Below, piece after piece: positions 51,930 through 63,000 of a DNA stretch of 64,000 bases. The translations under genes and the position numbers were made by a program. The DNA comes from Hyperoodon ampullatus (Eukaryota; Chordata; Mammalia; Artiodactyla; Ziphiidae), in NCBI GenBank assembly GCA_949752795.1, contig OX457071.1, positions 30,984,800-31,048,799 of the forward strand, in the 5' to 3' direction. Positions within the stretch are counted from its first letter, which is position 1; every line of letters starts with the position of its first letter. The notes under the pieces are model-generated. The model saw only the letters and a program-made list of their open reading frames with translations, had not been told where the DNA came from and did no database searches.

Positions 51930-51970
51930 GGATGGTATAGGACAGGATGGAATGGAGTAGAATGGAATGC
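51930..51970. repeat. Degenerate GGAAT-like simple repeat
   Basis: Irregular 5-10 bp units such as gggatggtat, ggatggaatg and agtagaatgg. Confidence 0.5.
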
Positions 51971-52179
51971 AAGAAAAGGGAAGAGAAGAAAGAGCAGAGG
52001 AGATGAAGAGTAGCTTTTGTTTCAGTTATGTACACAAGAGCATGCATGTGACAAGGCACAATGTAAAAAATACAGTTTGAAAGCCTCTAGTTGACTGGTC
52101 TCTCTCTCTCTTTTTCTCCTGTCCAGCATCTCCCATGGCAAATCCAGGAGCGCTAATTTCTCACACTGAGCAATTTATC

Positions 52180-52500
52180 CATTGTGGTGGTTAATTTTAT
52201 GTGTCAACTTGGCTGGGCCATTGTGCCTAGATATTTGGTCAGACATTATTGAGGATGTTTCTGTGAGGTGTTTTTTGGATGAGATTAACAGTTAAATAAG
52301 TGGACTTTGAGTAAAGCAGATTAACCTCCATAATGTGGATGAGCCTCTTTCAATCAGCTAAAGGCCTTAATAAAACAAAGACTGTCCCTAAGAAAGAAGG
52401 AATTCTGCCAGCAAACACGTTTACACTTGAACTGCAACTTTTCCCTGACTCTCTAACTTGCCAGCCCACCCCGTCAGATTTTGGATTCACCAGACTTCTA
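52180..52500 (+). repeat. Dispersed ancient repeat (class unresolved)
   Basis: Begins tggttaattttatgtgtcaa and has 'taataaaacaaagactgtcc' and 'gaattctgccagcaaacacg', a widespread mammalian interspersed sequence. I could not settle LTR versus DNA class from memory. It abuts the L1 fragment that starts near 52525. Confidence 0.6.
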
Positions 52501-52643
52501 CAATCCTTTCATCAGTCTTTTCTGACTACAAGTCTTTTACCTCCTTGGTTAGATTTAATCCTAGGCATTTTACTCTTTCTGATGCAACTGTAAATGGGGT
52601 TGTTTTCTTAATTTCTCTTTCTGGTAGTTCACTCTTGGTGTAT

Positions 52644-52923
52644 TATTTATTTATTTATTTTTGCTGTGTTGGGTCTTCGTTTCTGTGCGAGGGCTTTCTC
52701 TAGTTATGACAAGTGGGGGCCACTCTTCATCGCAGTGCGCGGGCCTCTCACTATCGCGGCCTCTCTTGTTGCGGAGCAGAGGCTCCAGGTGCGCAGGCTC
52801 AGTAGTTGTGGCTCACAGGCCTAGTTGTTCCGCGGCATGTGGCATCCTCCCAGACCAGGGCTCGAACCCGTGTCCCTTGCATTAGCAGGCAGATTCTCAA
52901 CCACTGCACCACCAGGGAAGCCC
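52644..52923 (-). repeat. CHR-2-like SINE (long form) in L1
   Basis: Antisense, about 280 bp, with the longer CHR-2 middle region (gctgtgttgggtcttcg ...). TSD cactcttggtgtat (52630-52643) and cactgttggtgtat (52924-52937), one mismatch. Confidence 0.93.
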
Positions 52924-53011
52924 CACTGTTGGTGTATAAAAGCACAACAGATTCCTGTATATTAATTTTGTATCCTGCAACTTTACTGAATTCATTTATT
53001 AGTTCTAATGG

Positions 53012-53340
53012 GTTTTTTTAATATAAATTTATTTATTTTTGGCTGTGTTGAGTCTTCATTGCTGTGGGTGGACTTTTTCTAGTTGTGGCGAGCAGGGGCT
53101 ACTCTTCGTTGCGGTGTGCGCGCTTCTCATTGCGGTGGCTTCTCTTGTTGCAGAGCATGGGCTCTAAGCGCATGGGCTTCAGTAGTTGTGGCTCACCGGC
53201 TTTAGAGTACAGGCTCAGTAGTTGTGGCATATGGGCTTAGTTGCTCCGCAGAATGTGGGATCTTCCTGGACCAGGGCTCGAACCCATGTCCCCTGCATTG
53301 GCAGGCAGATTCTTAACCACTGCGCCACCAGGGATGTCCC
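53012..53340 (-). repeat. CHR-2 SINE (full-length-like) in L1
   Basis: Antisense, about 329 bp, with the complete CHR-2 layout including repeated 'cagtagttgtggc' units. Short TSD tctaatgg / tctaatag (53004-53011 and 53341-53348). Confidence 0.93.
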
Positions 53341-54673
53341 TCTAATAGTTTTTTGATGGTGTCTTTCTATATATAGTATCATGTCATCTGCAAATCGTGA
53401 CAGTTTTATTTCTTCTTTTCTAATTTGAATTCCTTTTATTTCTTTTTCTCATCTGATTACTGTGGCTAGGACTTCCAATACTATATTGAGTAGAATGAGA
53501 GAGAGTGGGCATCTTTGTCTTATTACTAATATTAGAGGAAATGCTTTCAGCTTTTCACCATCAAGTATGATGTTGTCTGTAAGTCTGTCATAATTGGCCT
53601 TTATTATGTTGAGGTATGTTCCCTCTATACCCACTTTGTTGAGAGTTTTTATCATAAATGGATGTTGAATTTTATCAAAAGCTTTTTCTACATCTATTGA
53701 GATGATCATATGATTTTTATTCTTCAGTTTGTTAACGTGGTGTGGTGTAGCACATTTATTGATTTGCAGTTATTGAAACATCCTTGTATCCCTGGGATAA
53801 ATCCCACTTGATCATGGTGTGTGATCCTTTTAATGTGTTGTTGGATTAGGTTTGCTAATATTTTGTTGAGGATTTTTGCATCTATGTTCATCAGTGTTAT
53901 TGGTCTGTAATTTCCTTTTTTGTGATATCTTTGTCTGGTTTTGGTATCAGGGTGATGATACCTTGTAGGATGAGTTCAAAAGCAATACTTCCTCTGAATT
54001 TTTTAGAATAGTTTGAGAAAGATAGGTGATAACTCTTCTGTAAAAGTTTGATTGAATTCACCTGTGAAGCCATCTGGTCCTGGACTTTTGCTTTGGAGGA
54101 GTTTTTTTTTTTTTTAATTAGTGATTCAATTTCATTACTGGTAATTAGTCTGTTCATATTTTATATTTCTTCCTGGCTCAGTCTTGGAAGATTGTACATT
54201 TCTAGGAATTTGTTCATATCTTCCAGGTTGTCCATTTTATTGGCATATATTTGTTCACAGCAATCACTTTTGATCCTTTGTATTTCTGTGATGTTGGTTG
54301 TACCTTTTCCTTTTTCATTTCTGATTTTATTGATTTGGGCCCTCTCTTTTTTTCTTGATGAGTCTAGCTAAAGGTTATCTATTTTGTTTATCTTTTCAAA
54401 GAAACTGCTCTGAGTTTCATTGATCTTTTCTATTCTTTTTTTAGTTTCTATTTCATTTATTTCTGTTCTGATCTTTATAATTTCTTTCCTTTTACTAACC
54501 TTGGGTTTTATTTGTTCTTCTTTTTCTCGTTCCTTTAGGTATAAAGTTAGGTTGTTTACAGTCCTAAAGACTTTTGAATGTGATTATTTTTTTTCTTATA
54601 ATCATTCCTATCTAGTAGGGTTATAGTCCTTACCAATTTTAAAGTGATTATGTAGACACACAAATCTAAGACA

Positions 54674-54893
54674 GTGATTCTCAACTGAGGACAATTTTTT
54701 TCCCCCACATGACATTTAGCAATGACTGGAGACACTTCTGATTATCACAACTGGGAGTGAGGATGCTACTGGCAGGTAGTGGTTAGAATCCCAGAATGCT
54801 ACTAAACATCCTACAATGTTCAGGACAGTCCCCCATAACAAAGTATTCTGTCCAAACTCTCAATAGTACCAAGTTTGAACAACTCTGGTCCAA
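54674..54893 (+). mobile_element. MER20-like hAT-Charlie element
   Basis: Follows the MER20 order: cagtgattctcaactgagga, then 'gcaatgactggagacacttc', 'gaatgctactaaacatccta' and 'aggacagtcccccataacaa', ending 'aagtttgaacaactctgg'. Confidence 0.85.
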
Positions 54894-55264
54894 GGTCATG
54901 TCATAGTTATTAGGCTCCCATAAGCAACCAACATTGTCTACTCTAGTCTGCAGAAATGGCAGGATGAGCCATAAACAAAGGATTTCATGGATAAATGGCA
55001 TTTGGAAGATGGTGAACCCCTGCACTCTTTGTTCCAGAAATAGTCAAACATCTGTACTTGAACAGATCTACATTCCCATCTCAGACTTGTGTGCCTGTGT
55101 ACAGAGTATCTTTTTCTGTGTGTCAATTTGGTGAATTCTAATTTACTCATTACACCCCCTATATAATATTCCCCAAGTCTGTTATCTATCCAGCCAGAAA
55201 GTGACTGGCATTTCGTTTTGTGCCTTTAACACACGACAAATATTGCACTTTTAATACTGTAAGT

Positions 55265-55390
55265 AGCTGATTACATATCTTCTTCTTTGCTAGACTGCGA
55301 GCTGTTTGAAAGTAGAAATTGTGCCTTATTGATCTTTGGGTCTCAAAAGCTTGGAACATGGTAAGCACTCGATAAATATTTGATGGCTAC
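55265..55390 (+). repeat. L2 LINE 3'-end relic
   Basis: 'ctagactgcgagctgtttga' followed by 'gtaagcactcgataaatatt', a recognisable L2 3' end. The next bases to about 55520 may be more L2. Confidence 0.7.
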
Positions 55391-55749
55391 ATAAATGATC
55401 CAGTTTACAAATAGGATTTTAATGAGGGAATAGAAACAGTAAAATTGAAAGTGTATTTTTGAACTAGATCACAGAGGGCCATAAAGGCTAAATTGTGGAC
55501 TTTGGCTTTTATTATTTAGGTAGTAGGGAGTAATATTATTATTCCTAAAAATGAATGTTTTGATAAATCTTTTGAAAATTAGGTCATATTTTAAATGCAC
55601 TCCCTTATACACACTTCCACACACACTTTAAGGTTTTCCATTAAAGAAGGAGCATAATAAAATAACTGATCATTTAAAACTTATTCACATGTCAAAATTA
55701 ACATCAGTGGAGGCTTATCAAATTGTATTCTGTAATCTTTCACTGGAAT

Positions 55750-55774
55750 TTATATATATATATATATATATATG
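55750..55774. repeat. (TA)n microsatellite
   Basis: About 24 bp of TA alternation. Confidence 0.9.
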
Positions 55775-57662
55775 GGCTTATGGTAAAGTATAAGTATAAA
55801 ATTATAAAGCATAAAATTACTTTTTTCAATAATTAGAAAATAGAATTTTATCAACTCACCAAGCACTTTATAAGGAGAGAATATTTTGAAATTTTCAAAT
55901 ATTGTGAAAATTACAAGGTGCCAATTTACCTAAAAGTTTCTGCTCAGACTCTCTGCCAGTGCCCATGCTTATTAGCATCTGATTACCTTTTCATTATTTC
56001 AATCCACAGAGTCTTATGACAATAAAAAAAAAGTCTTTTAATTCTGTGACTTTAATACTTTTGCATCTTTCCAAAGAAATCCTTTAAGAAAATGCACATT
56101 CGGTAAGCCCTAGATTGATATTATACCTCATGTATGAGTCTCTGTTTAGAAATAGCTTTCACTTGATCATTTGATTAGGGTTGGGTTTTAAAAACATATT
56201 ATATAATAAAGGATTTTGAAACTCGGAATGACAGCTGGTATACAGAATTCACTGCAATCACAGAATAAATTGTTTTCTTCAAGTGAAAAAAAATGCGTTG
56301 ACTATAATGCTGTTGCTGAGCAGGTAGAACTGTAGCTGAGAAACAATTTTCTAGTCAGAAATGTTGTTTACCTTCAAGTCATAGCATTCAGGTGGCTTGG
56401 TAGCTTGCCCCTGTGACAGTAGACAACTCAGGAGCATGAAGGCCCGAGCATACACAGTACTTCCTCATAGCCAGGGCAAGTAGGAACAGGCCACCTCTTC
56501 ACATTGTTAATGGATGTTTTCTTTCTTCTTCCAATATTAACGTATTTTATGCTAACATTGTCATTTCCTGTCTTTTGTGAAAGATTCTGTAATATTAGAA
56601 TCATTCAGCCCAGATGGGGTCTAAAAATTTTGCATTTCCTTTTTTAAAAATTCATTTTCTACACTGATGTGGCTGTCTTTATTCATATAAAGCCATAACC
56701 ATAGTCACTTTTTTAATGATATGTAACTATGATATATTATTTACCAATGTGCTGACTGTATCATATAAAGTATTTAATTTGATTTTGTGCCTATGCAGTG
56801 AATTGCTAATCAGGGACTAGATATTTTCCACCATAACCCTGGAGAGCTACTATTTTAACATTTTCTTTACCTTTATTTGTGGAGACTGATTTATGAAAAT
56901 TTTGTCACCCATGCAGGGGAGATGGGTGGCATTTTCTATGGATCTCTAACTGGTGGAAGGTGCATCTCTCTATCAAGACCTTTAAGACATCAAAGATGAC
57001 AAAGGAAACCTTTTGACTCCTTTTCACTGCTTAATCTCTTGGCATTCTGTGTATATAAAGACTATCACTGGACAGAAAGAAGTAATAAAATCCAGAAGTA
57101 GATAAAAGCACAAACAGTGAAACCAAGGTATTTATAAAGCTCTATAAATCTGCTAACCAGAAATTGCAGTTTAATCTTTACATACAGTGAAGTCTCAAGG
57201 TTAACTGCTCCATAAAGCTTCACATAGGCACTGGTGTTTGGCATCTCTTCACTTCCTTATCAACTAAAGGACCCTTCGATCATATTTCTTAGAGTCCTGC
57301 TTCTTTTGAATGTATTATCAATGAAAGATTCCTCTACCTTAGATTGAAAATAATGCCATTGGCTGTTGGAATCAATTCACAAATAGGACATGTTTGATAT
57401 AAATGTAAAGAAGACTGAGATTGGCCTCAGTCGGTTGTTGATAAATGGTGTTAATGATGGCATTTTCGATTCCATGATGAGAAAAAAAAAAAAAAAAAAA
57501 GACTTCCTACCAAAATTGGATGAATTCTTCTCCATTTGTGCCAGAGGATCTAGGTAGAAGTTTGGAACTGTGAGTGTTTTGAGGACAGAGGTTAAGAAAG
57601 AAACTTTTGATAAAATATACTGGTGGAGCTATGACCTTAGTCTTTGTTACAGAAGGTTGAAG

Positions 57663-57979
57663 GCTTTTTAAAATTTATTTTATTGAAGTGGAGTTGATTT
57701 ACAATGTTGCATTTACTTCTGCTGTACAGCCAAGTGATTCAGTTATACATATATACACACTCCTTTTCATATTCTTTTCCATTATGGTGTGTCACGGGAT
57801 ATTGAATCTAGCTCCCTGTGCTACACAGTAGGACCTTGTTGTCTATCCATTCCCTATATAATAGCTTGCATCTGCTAATCTCAAACTCCCAATCCATCCC
57901 TTCCCCCTCCCCCTCCCCCTCCCCCTGTTCTCTATGTCTGTGAGTCTGTTTCTGTTTTGTAGATGAGTTCATTTGTGTC
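57663..57979 (-). mobile_element. L1 3'-end fragment
   Basis: 'ttattttattgaagtggagt' then 'ctgctgtacagccaagtgat', and a (CCCCCT)n tract at about 57903-57925 corresponding to the G-rich tract of the L1 3' UTR. Imperfect TSD acagaaggttgaag / acagaggttgaag on either side. Confidence 0.85.
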
Positions 57980-58014
57980 ACAGAGGTTGAAGATATTTAA
58001 AATATTGGCACGGT

Positions 58015-58220
58015 GGAAAGAGTGTTCGTGTTAAGGTCAGACGGGAGTGTTTTTAGATATTGGTTATTCAGTTTACCGGCAGAGTGATGCCTGCAAGCTC
58101 CTTGCCTAAGGAGACACATCTTAACACTGGGGGTAAAGAAAACACCGCCTTCTCGGGTGTTGTGAGGTATAAACAGGATCACATATACAAAATGACAGCG
58201 CAGAGCCTGCCCAAAGTCAG
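58015..58220 (+). repeat. MIR SINE relic
   Basis: 'gtgttgtgaggtataaacag', 'gatcacatatacaaaatgac' and 'gcgcagagcctgcccaaagt' resemble the MIR 3' half. A 200-codon minus-strand frame across 57997-58599 overlaps it. Confidence 0.5.
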
Positions 58221-60014
58221 CCTTTGTTGTCATTCCTCGTTCCTCAAGTTCATAAAGGGAAGAGATTTCCACTTTACTCCACAGGAAGGAAAGTTCAGCA
58301 AGATTGACTCCAGCCATTCTCCACCCCTCTGTGTTTCCTCCCCAGAGGAGTGGGAGTAACGTATCCGTTTTGTGAACTTTAAAAGAGAGAACACACGGCG
58401 GCTCAGTCCCTCTCCCTCTCTCAGGATACCCTGCCCTTAGAACGCCCATGTTCTCAATCAGACCTACAGCAAAGATCCCTTTATCATTTTCATTGTCTTC
58501 TGCAGAGTTTGGGGCCATCTCCCTGTGATCTCCAGGAAGGTAAAGGCGATATTTTATTTTGTGAGTGTGGGCTTTAAATGTTGGAACAAAGGAGATCACA
58601 ACTACTTAAGTATGAAAGGGTATCTGCCTTAAGCATACACAGATGATTAGCTACTTTATTTGAGGGTCAGCTAAAAATACCCCTTCTAGCCCACCTCCTC
58701 AGTAAGTATATTCTCTACTTATGCACTCGATGTTTGAAATTACCCATTAGACTTCATTTATTTCCCTAAGGCTTCTAATCACTTACCCAATGAGCCTGAA
58801 GAGCAAAAGTGGTAGCCTTATCAACAGTCACACCTTAATATTAATGAGTCTGGAGATGTATTTACAAGAGCAGGTTTAGATTAAGAAGGAGAATGAAGTT
58901 AGTACAAACACCTCCCTCGTGTGATTGTGTGCTTTTTGTGGTGGTCATTGTGGTTGCTTGCGGTGGCTGGGAGTTACAGAAGTGGCAAGGGGTAAGGAGA
59001 GAATTGTGCAGAGGTTCACGAAGGAGAGACAAGAGCACTGGAAAATAATCTTTTTCTGGCTTATAATTTTGCTCAGGGTGAGTCTGCCTAAGAAGTAAAG
59101 GACGGGTCACTCATCTGCTTAGTCCCTGTTGAGTAGGGGGATTTGTCAAAATACACTTTCATTTACTGGAGTCCATGCAATCTAATACCCAGGTGGGTTA
59201 TTCCATCCAACACACAGATGGAAAATGTTTAGAAAAACAGTTTTCTACAAATTACTTCACTGAAGGTATGTCTCTTATTTGAGAGTTCTGGGCAAATCAA
59301 ATCTGATTTGATAGTTTTCACTACTCAGTCTGCTATTTGATTGCAAACTGCTCTCAAATGCCTTTTTTTTTTTTTTTTTTAACAAAAGAGCCAATGGGAG
59401 GAAGACTAGAAATGCAAAAGCATAGGTTAGGAGAACTGTACTTTTTTTTTTCTGTAAACTCCCGTTCTTTTTTCTAGGAGAATTGAATGCCCCTCAGGGG
59501 GTTGAGAACTGGTCAAAGCACAAAAGGATTATTAAAAACTTTTTTTAAAAATTGCTAATATCTTGCCAGGAATATTTACATTAGGAATGTTGCATCACAA
59601 AACAGATTTCAGATTTTATATATATGAAGAATTAAGTCATATTTATGAGTTTATGAATAAATTCATTCAGTGTCCTTTTTAACTTCCCTAACCACTCAGT
59701 GTCTGTCATTTGGGAAACACAATTTTTTTTTTCCATCCTTGAACAGAATGTTCAGTGTGATAATATTAATGTGCTGAAATTCAGTGGGATGAATTTTCAT
59801 GCTGTAGAGCTGTAGAAAACTTTTTCAGGTATGTCAAACACATTTATTCAGCTTACAAAATCCAATACCCCCAAACGCCTCTTCTCTGTATTTTAAAAAA
59901 AAGATGTTGAGTTGTACGATGAATAAAGAAAACACACACACATACTCACAACATTTTTTTTCTGAAGAAACAAAAAAAAATCACATTATAGAGGAAAATT
60001 CAGGATTTGACAAG

Positions 60015-60185
60015 GCTGAATAACCCAGACTTGGTGACCAGCCCTGTGGCTTGCTAGCCATGTGAGTCTTAGGCAGGTATATCAGGCTTGCTGATCTTCA
60101 GGTTCTTTATCTGTAAAATGGGGATAACACATAGTAACAACTTCATAGGATGCTAGATCATTTAAATAAAATACGATGTCTGAAG
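60015..60185 (+). repeat. MIR SINE relic
   Basis: 'cttcaggttctttatctgta' and 'aaaatggggataacacatag', the MIR core. Confidence 0.7.
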
Positions 60186-60976
60186 TTTGGGGTTCTGTTT
60201 GTTTTCACCTCACTCTACTTATCCCCTTTTACCCACTATATCCACACAAAGGTACCTCTCTGTGGCTCTAATGAAAGCTGAGGGCACTATTTAGGGTATT
60301 GTTTTTGTTGGTATTGTTGCTTGCTTCATTGAAATGTCTGATTTTTTTATTTGCACTATGAGAAGCCATGTCTTGTTTAGAGACAATGGATTTTTAAGAA
60401 AATATTGAAATAAGTTGGTATGTACACACTGAGCAAAACTTCCCATCCCTCTCTTGTTTTAGATTGGTTCCTGATTTTTACCAGTGACCTTTTATTCAAC
60501 ATAAGAGTGAATAAGCCCTGGACTTTCCCAGATTAAAGATACACATAAACCTGGAAGCAGCTACCACAAAATATCACTGTGTAAACATGATAAAATGCAG
60601 AAGTAGATCATTTACATTCAATGAGTAACAAGGTATTTGCAGGAATTAGCTGCCCTTGACCAGCCCAGTTCTGTCCATACAGCTTATGCTTTCACTTTAT
60701 TGATGCCTATAAATAAACATTTCTTGTCTAAATGTGCCCTGGTTCAGCATTTAACACATGTACGGCTATATTTTATAGCTGTGGGTTACACAGCTCAACC
60801 TCCAGGTAAATTGTGATTCCTTTCCTCCTACATAAGCTAGTGTCTGCTGTGAAGGTCTTCATTTCTGGGACTTCCAGTTAGAATCATAATCTGTTGCTTG
60901 TGGGCCAATCATCCACAAATAAGCCCTCCCATCCTTCTGTTCCTCTGGGCCATCTTTTGGGGATTTTCATTACTTT

Positions 60977-61241
60977 TTTTTGAATTTTTATTGGAGTATA
61001 GTTGCTTTACAATATTGTGTTAGTTTCTACTGTACAGCAAAGGAATCAGCTACACGTATACATAGATCCCCTCTTTTTTTTGGATTTCCTTCTCATTTAG
61101 GTCACCACAGAGTATTGAGTAGAGTTCCCTGTGGTATACAGTAGGTTCTCATTAGTTATCTATTTTATACATAGTGTCAATAGTGTATACATGTCAACCC
61201 CCATCTCCCAATTCATCCCACCTCACCCCTCTTCTTGGGAG
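60977..61241 (-). mobile_element. L1 3'-end fragment with TSD
   Basis: Typical L1 3' UTR ('tattggagtatagttgcttt', 'ctactgtacagcaaaggaat'). 13-bp perfect TSD ttttcattacttt at 60964-60976 and 61242-61254. Confidence 0.92.
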
Positions 61242-61504
61242 TTTTCATTACTTTGTAATGCAGCTATTGTTCGGGAGAAAGAAGTAATATCCTTAAGAGG
61301 ATATTTGTGAGGATGGCAGGGAAGGAGCAGGCGTGGAAACAGTTTCTGTTTTTGCCCCTGGGTAATCAAGAGTTCAATATAAAATGCAAAGATTCTTAAG
61401 AGACCAAGCTTATATTTGAAAAATAGTTTGGTCAGCAAAGATGGCACCAAACTCTACCCACAAGTCTAAATGGAATTTAGAAATACCCTCTTAACTCTTA
61501 GCTC

Positions 61505-61720
61505 CCACTCATGGAGCACTTATTATGTACCAGGTATTGTGCTACGTGCCTGAAAAATGTTGTCTCATTTAAGCTTTCCATATCCCTGTGAGGCAAACAT
61601 TACTCATCTTAGAGGTAAAGACTGTAAGGCTTAAAGAAGGCAAGCAGCTGCCCAGAGACACACCATGAGTAAGTGGCCAAGCTGGAATTTTCTGCCCCCA
61701 AACCAGCTCTTAATCACGTC
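61505..61720 (-). repeat. MIR SINE
   Basis: 'ggagcacttattatgtacca', 'gtctcatttaagctttccat' and 'agtaagtggccaagctggaa' follow reverse-complement MIR order. Confidence 0.8.
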
Positions 61721-62004
61721 GATGCTGTATATAGTCATCATGGCAATCCAGTCTTAGTCAAAATCCACATCCCAGGCCCAGTGAAAAATAACTAATTTTA
61801 CACAATGTCCAGACCTCATTCAGCAGTAAATCAATGGTGTTAACCAAGTTTCCCTAGTTTTATTTTCCCCTAGTTTTCCTACATCTATAGCATTTTCTAT
61901 TTGGAGGTTTTTAAATGGAAAGAGTTCCTTTAAGAAGCAATTATAAAAATTCTATAAATATTTTCTTGAAGAGCTATGACCATCACCAAGGAAGTTGAAG
62001 ACAA

Positions 62005-62110
62005 AATTCCTGCCCTAATGTGTATTATTCAACAAACGCTTACTGAGTACCCATTTTTGTCAAGGTCTTGTTAAACACAGGAATGGAACAGTGTCTATGG
62101 CTGAGTTACT
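62005..62110 (-). repeat. L2 LINE 3'-end relic
   Basis: 'ttcaacaaacgcttactgag' then 'gtcaaggtcttgttaaacac'. Approximate limits. Confidence 0.5.
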
Positions 62111-62414
62111 GCACTCAGAATGACTGTTAATTCCATGAGGAAGATAGGCCAGAAGAAACAAAGTGGACTACCATGTGAGAATTGCTCTGGCTGCCACGTA
62201 AGTATATGGCCAGAGCACTTAATCTAAACTTGGCCATCAGGGAAATCTTCCTGCAAGAGGAGATACCTGCACAGAGTTGTAAAAGGCATATACAAGTCAG
62301 TCAGGTAAAGAATGGAAAGGTGAGATGGGAGAAACAAGGGATTTGGTTCAGCAAAAAGAAAGTTTTGTGGTTTTGGAGAAACAGCAGAAGTAGTTCAGTA
62401 TGGTTAGAGTGTAG

Positions 62415-62600
62415 ATCAGTGGTCTCAAATTTGCTGAAAATTAGAGTCACCTGGGGAGCTTTGAAAGCTCCCCAATGACCAGGTTGTACTCCATATCTAT
62501 TACATCAGGATTCTCTGGGTGTGTCATGCAGACATCAGTAAGTTGTAAAGCTCTTTAAGTGATTTCAACGTGCAGCCAAGTTTAGGAAACAGTAGTGTAG
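62415..62600. mobile_element. MER5-like hAT-Charlie relic (first of three)
   Basis: 'gatcagtggtctcaaatttg', 'gagtcacctggggagctttg' and 'acatcaggattctctgggtg' match the MER5 layout, degraded. Confidence 0.65.
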
Positions 62601-62602
62601 AC

Positions 62603-62841
62603 CAGTAGTTCTCAAAGAGTGGTCTAGAGACAGACAGTATCAGCATCACCTAAAAATACAAATCCTATGCATGGTATTGGAGAAGTGACAAAGTCATTAA
62701 AACACATATTGCTGGAAATACCACCACCAGAGTTTCTTATTCAGTAGGTCTGGGGGCCTGCGCATTGGTATTCCTAATAAGTTCCCAGGGGATATTGATC
62801 CTGATGCTGTTGGTCTGGGAGCTGCACTTTGAGAACCACTG
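62603..62841. mobile_element. MER5A-like hAT-Charlie element (second of three)
   Basis: 'accagtagttctcaaagagt', 'atcagcatcacctaaaaata', 'agagtttcttattcagtagg' and 'tgcactttgagaaccactgg' run in MER5A order end to end. About 50 bp of non-matching sequence lies in the middle. Confidence 0.8.
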
Positions 62842-62849
62842 GCAAAGGC

Positions 62850-63000
62850 GGTGCTTCTCAAACTCTCATGTGCATATGGTCACCTAGGAAAATTATTAAA
62901 TTGCAAATTTTGATTCCGTAGGTCTAGGGTAGGACCTAAAGTTCCCTATATCTAACCAATTCTCTGGTTATACCAATGCTGTTGGTCCTCAGATGACACA
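62850..63000. mobile_element. MER5-like relic (third of three)
   Basis: 'ggtgcttctcaaactctcat', 'ggtcacctaggaaaattatt' and 'ttgattccgtaggtctaggg' match the start and middle of MER5. The end is missing. Confidence 0.6.

Larger units (their letters stand above)
52525..54560 (-). mobile_element. Internal L1 ORF2 fragment split by two SINEs
   Basis: Minus-strand ORF2 sequence without a 3' UTR. Recognisable parts are an RT remnant with [17 protein letters not shown] (53709-53449 on minus) and the more N-terminal MNRLITSNEIES region (54157-53897 on minus). It is interrupted by CHR-2 SINEs at 52644-52923 and 53012-53340. Stops and short frames show it is dead. Confidence 0.9.

Noticed and set aside
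57903..57925. (CCCCCT)n as a stand-alone G-quadruplex element
   Set aside because: It is the G-rich tract of an L1 3' UTR fragment, so it is explained by the repeat.
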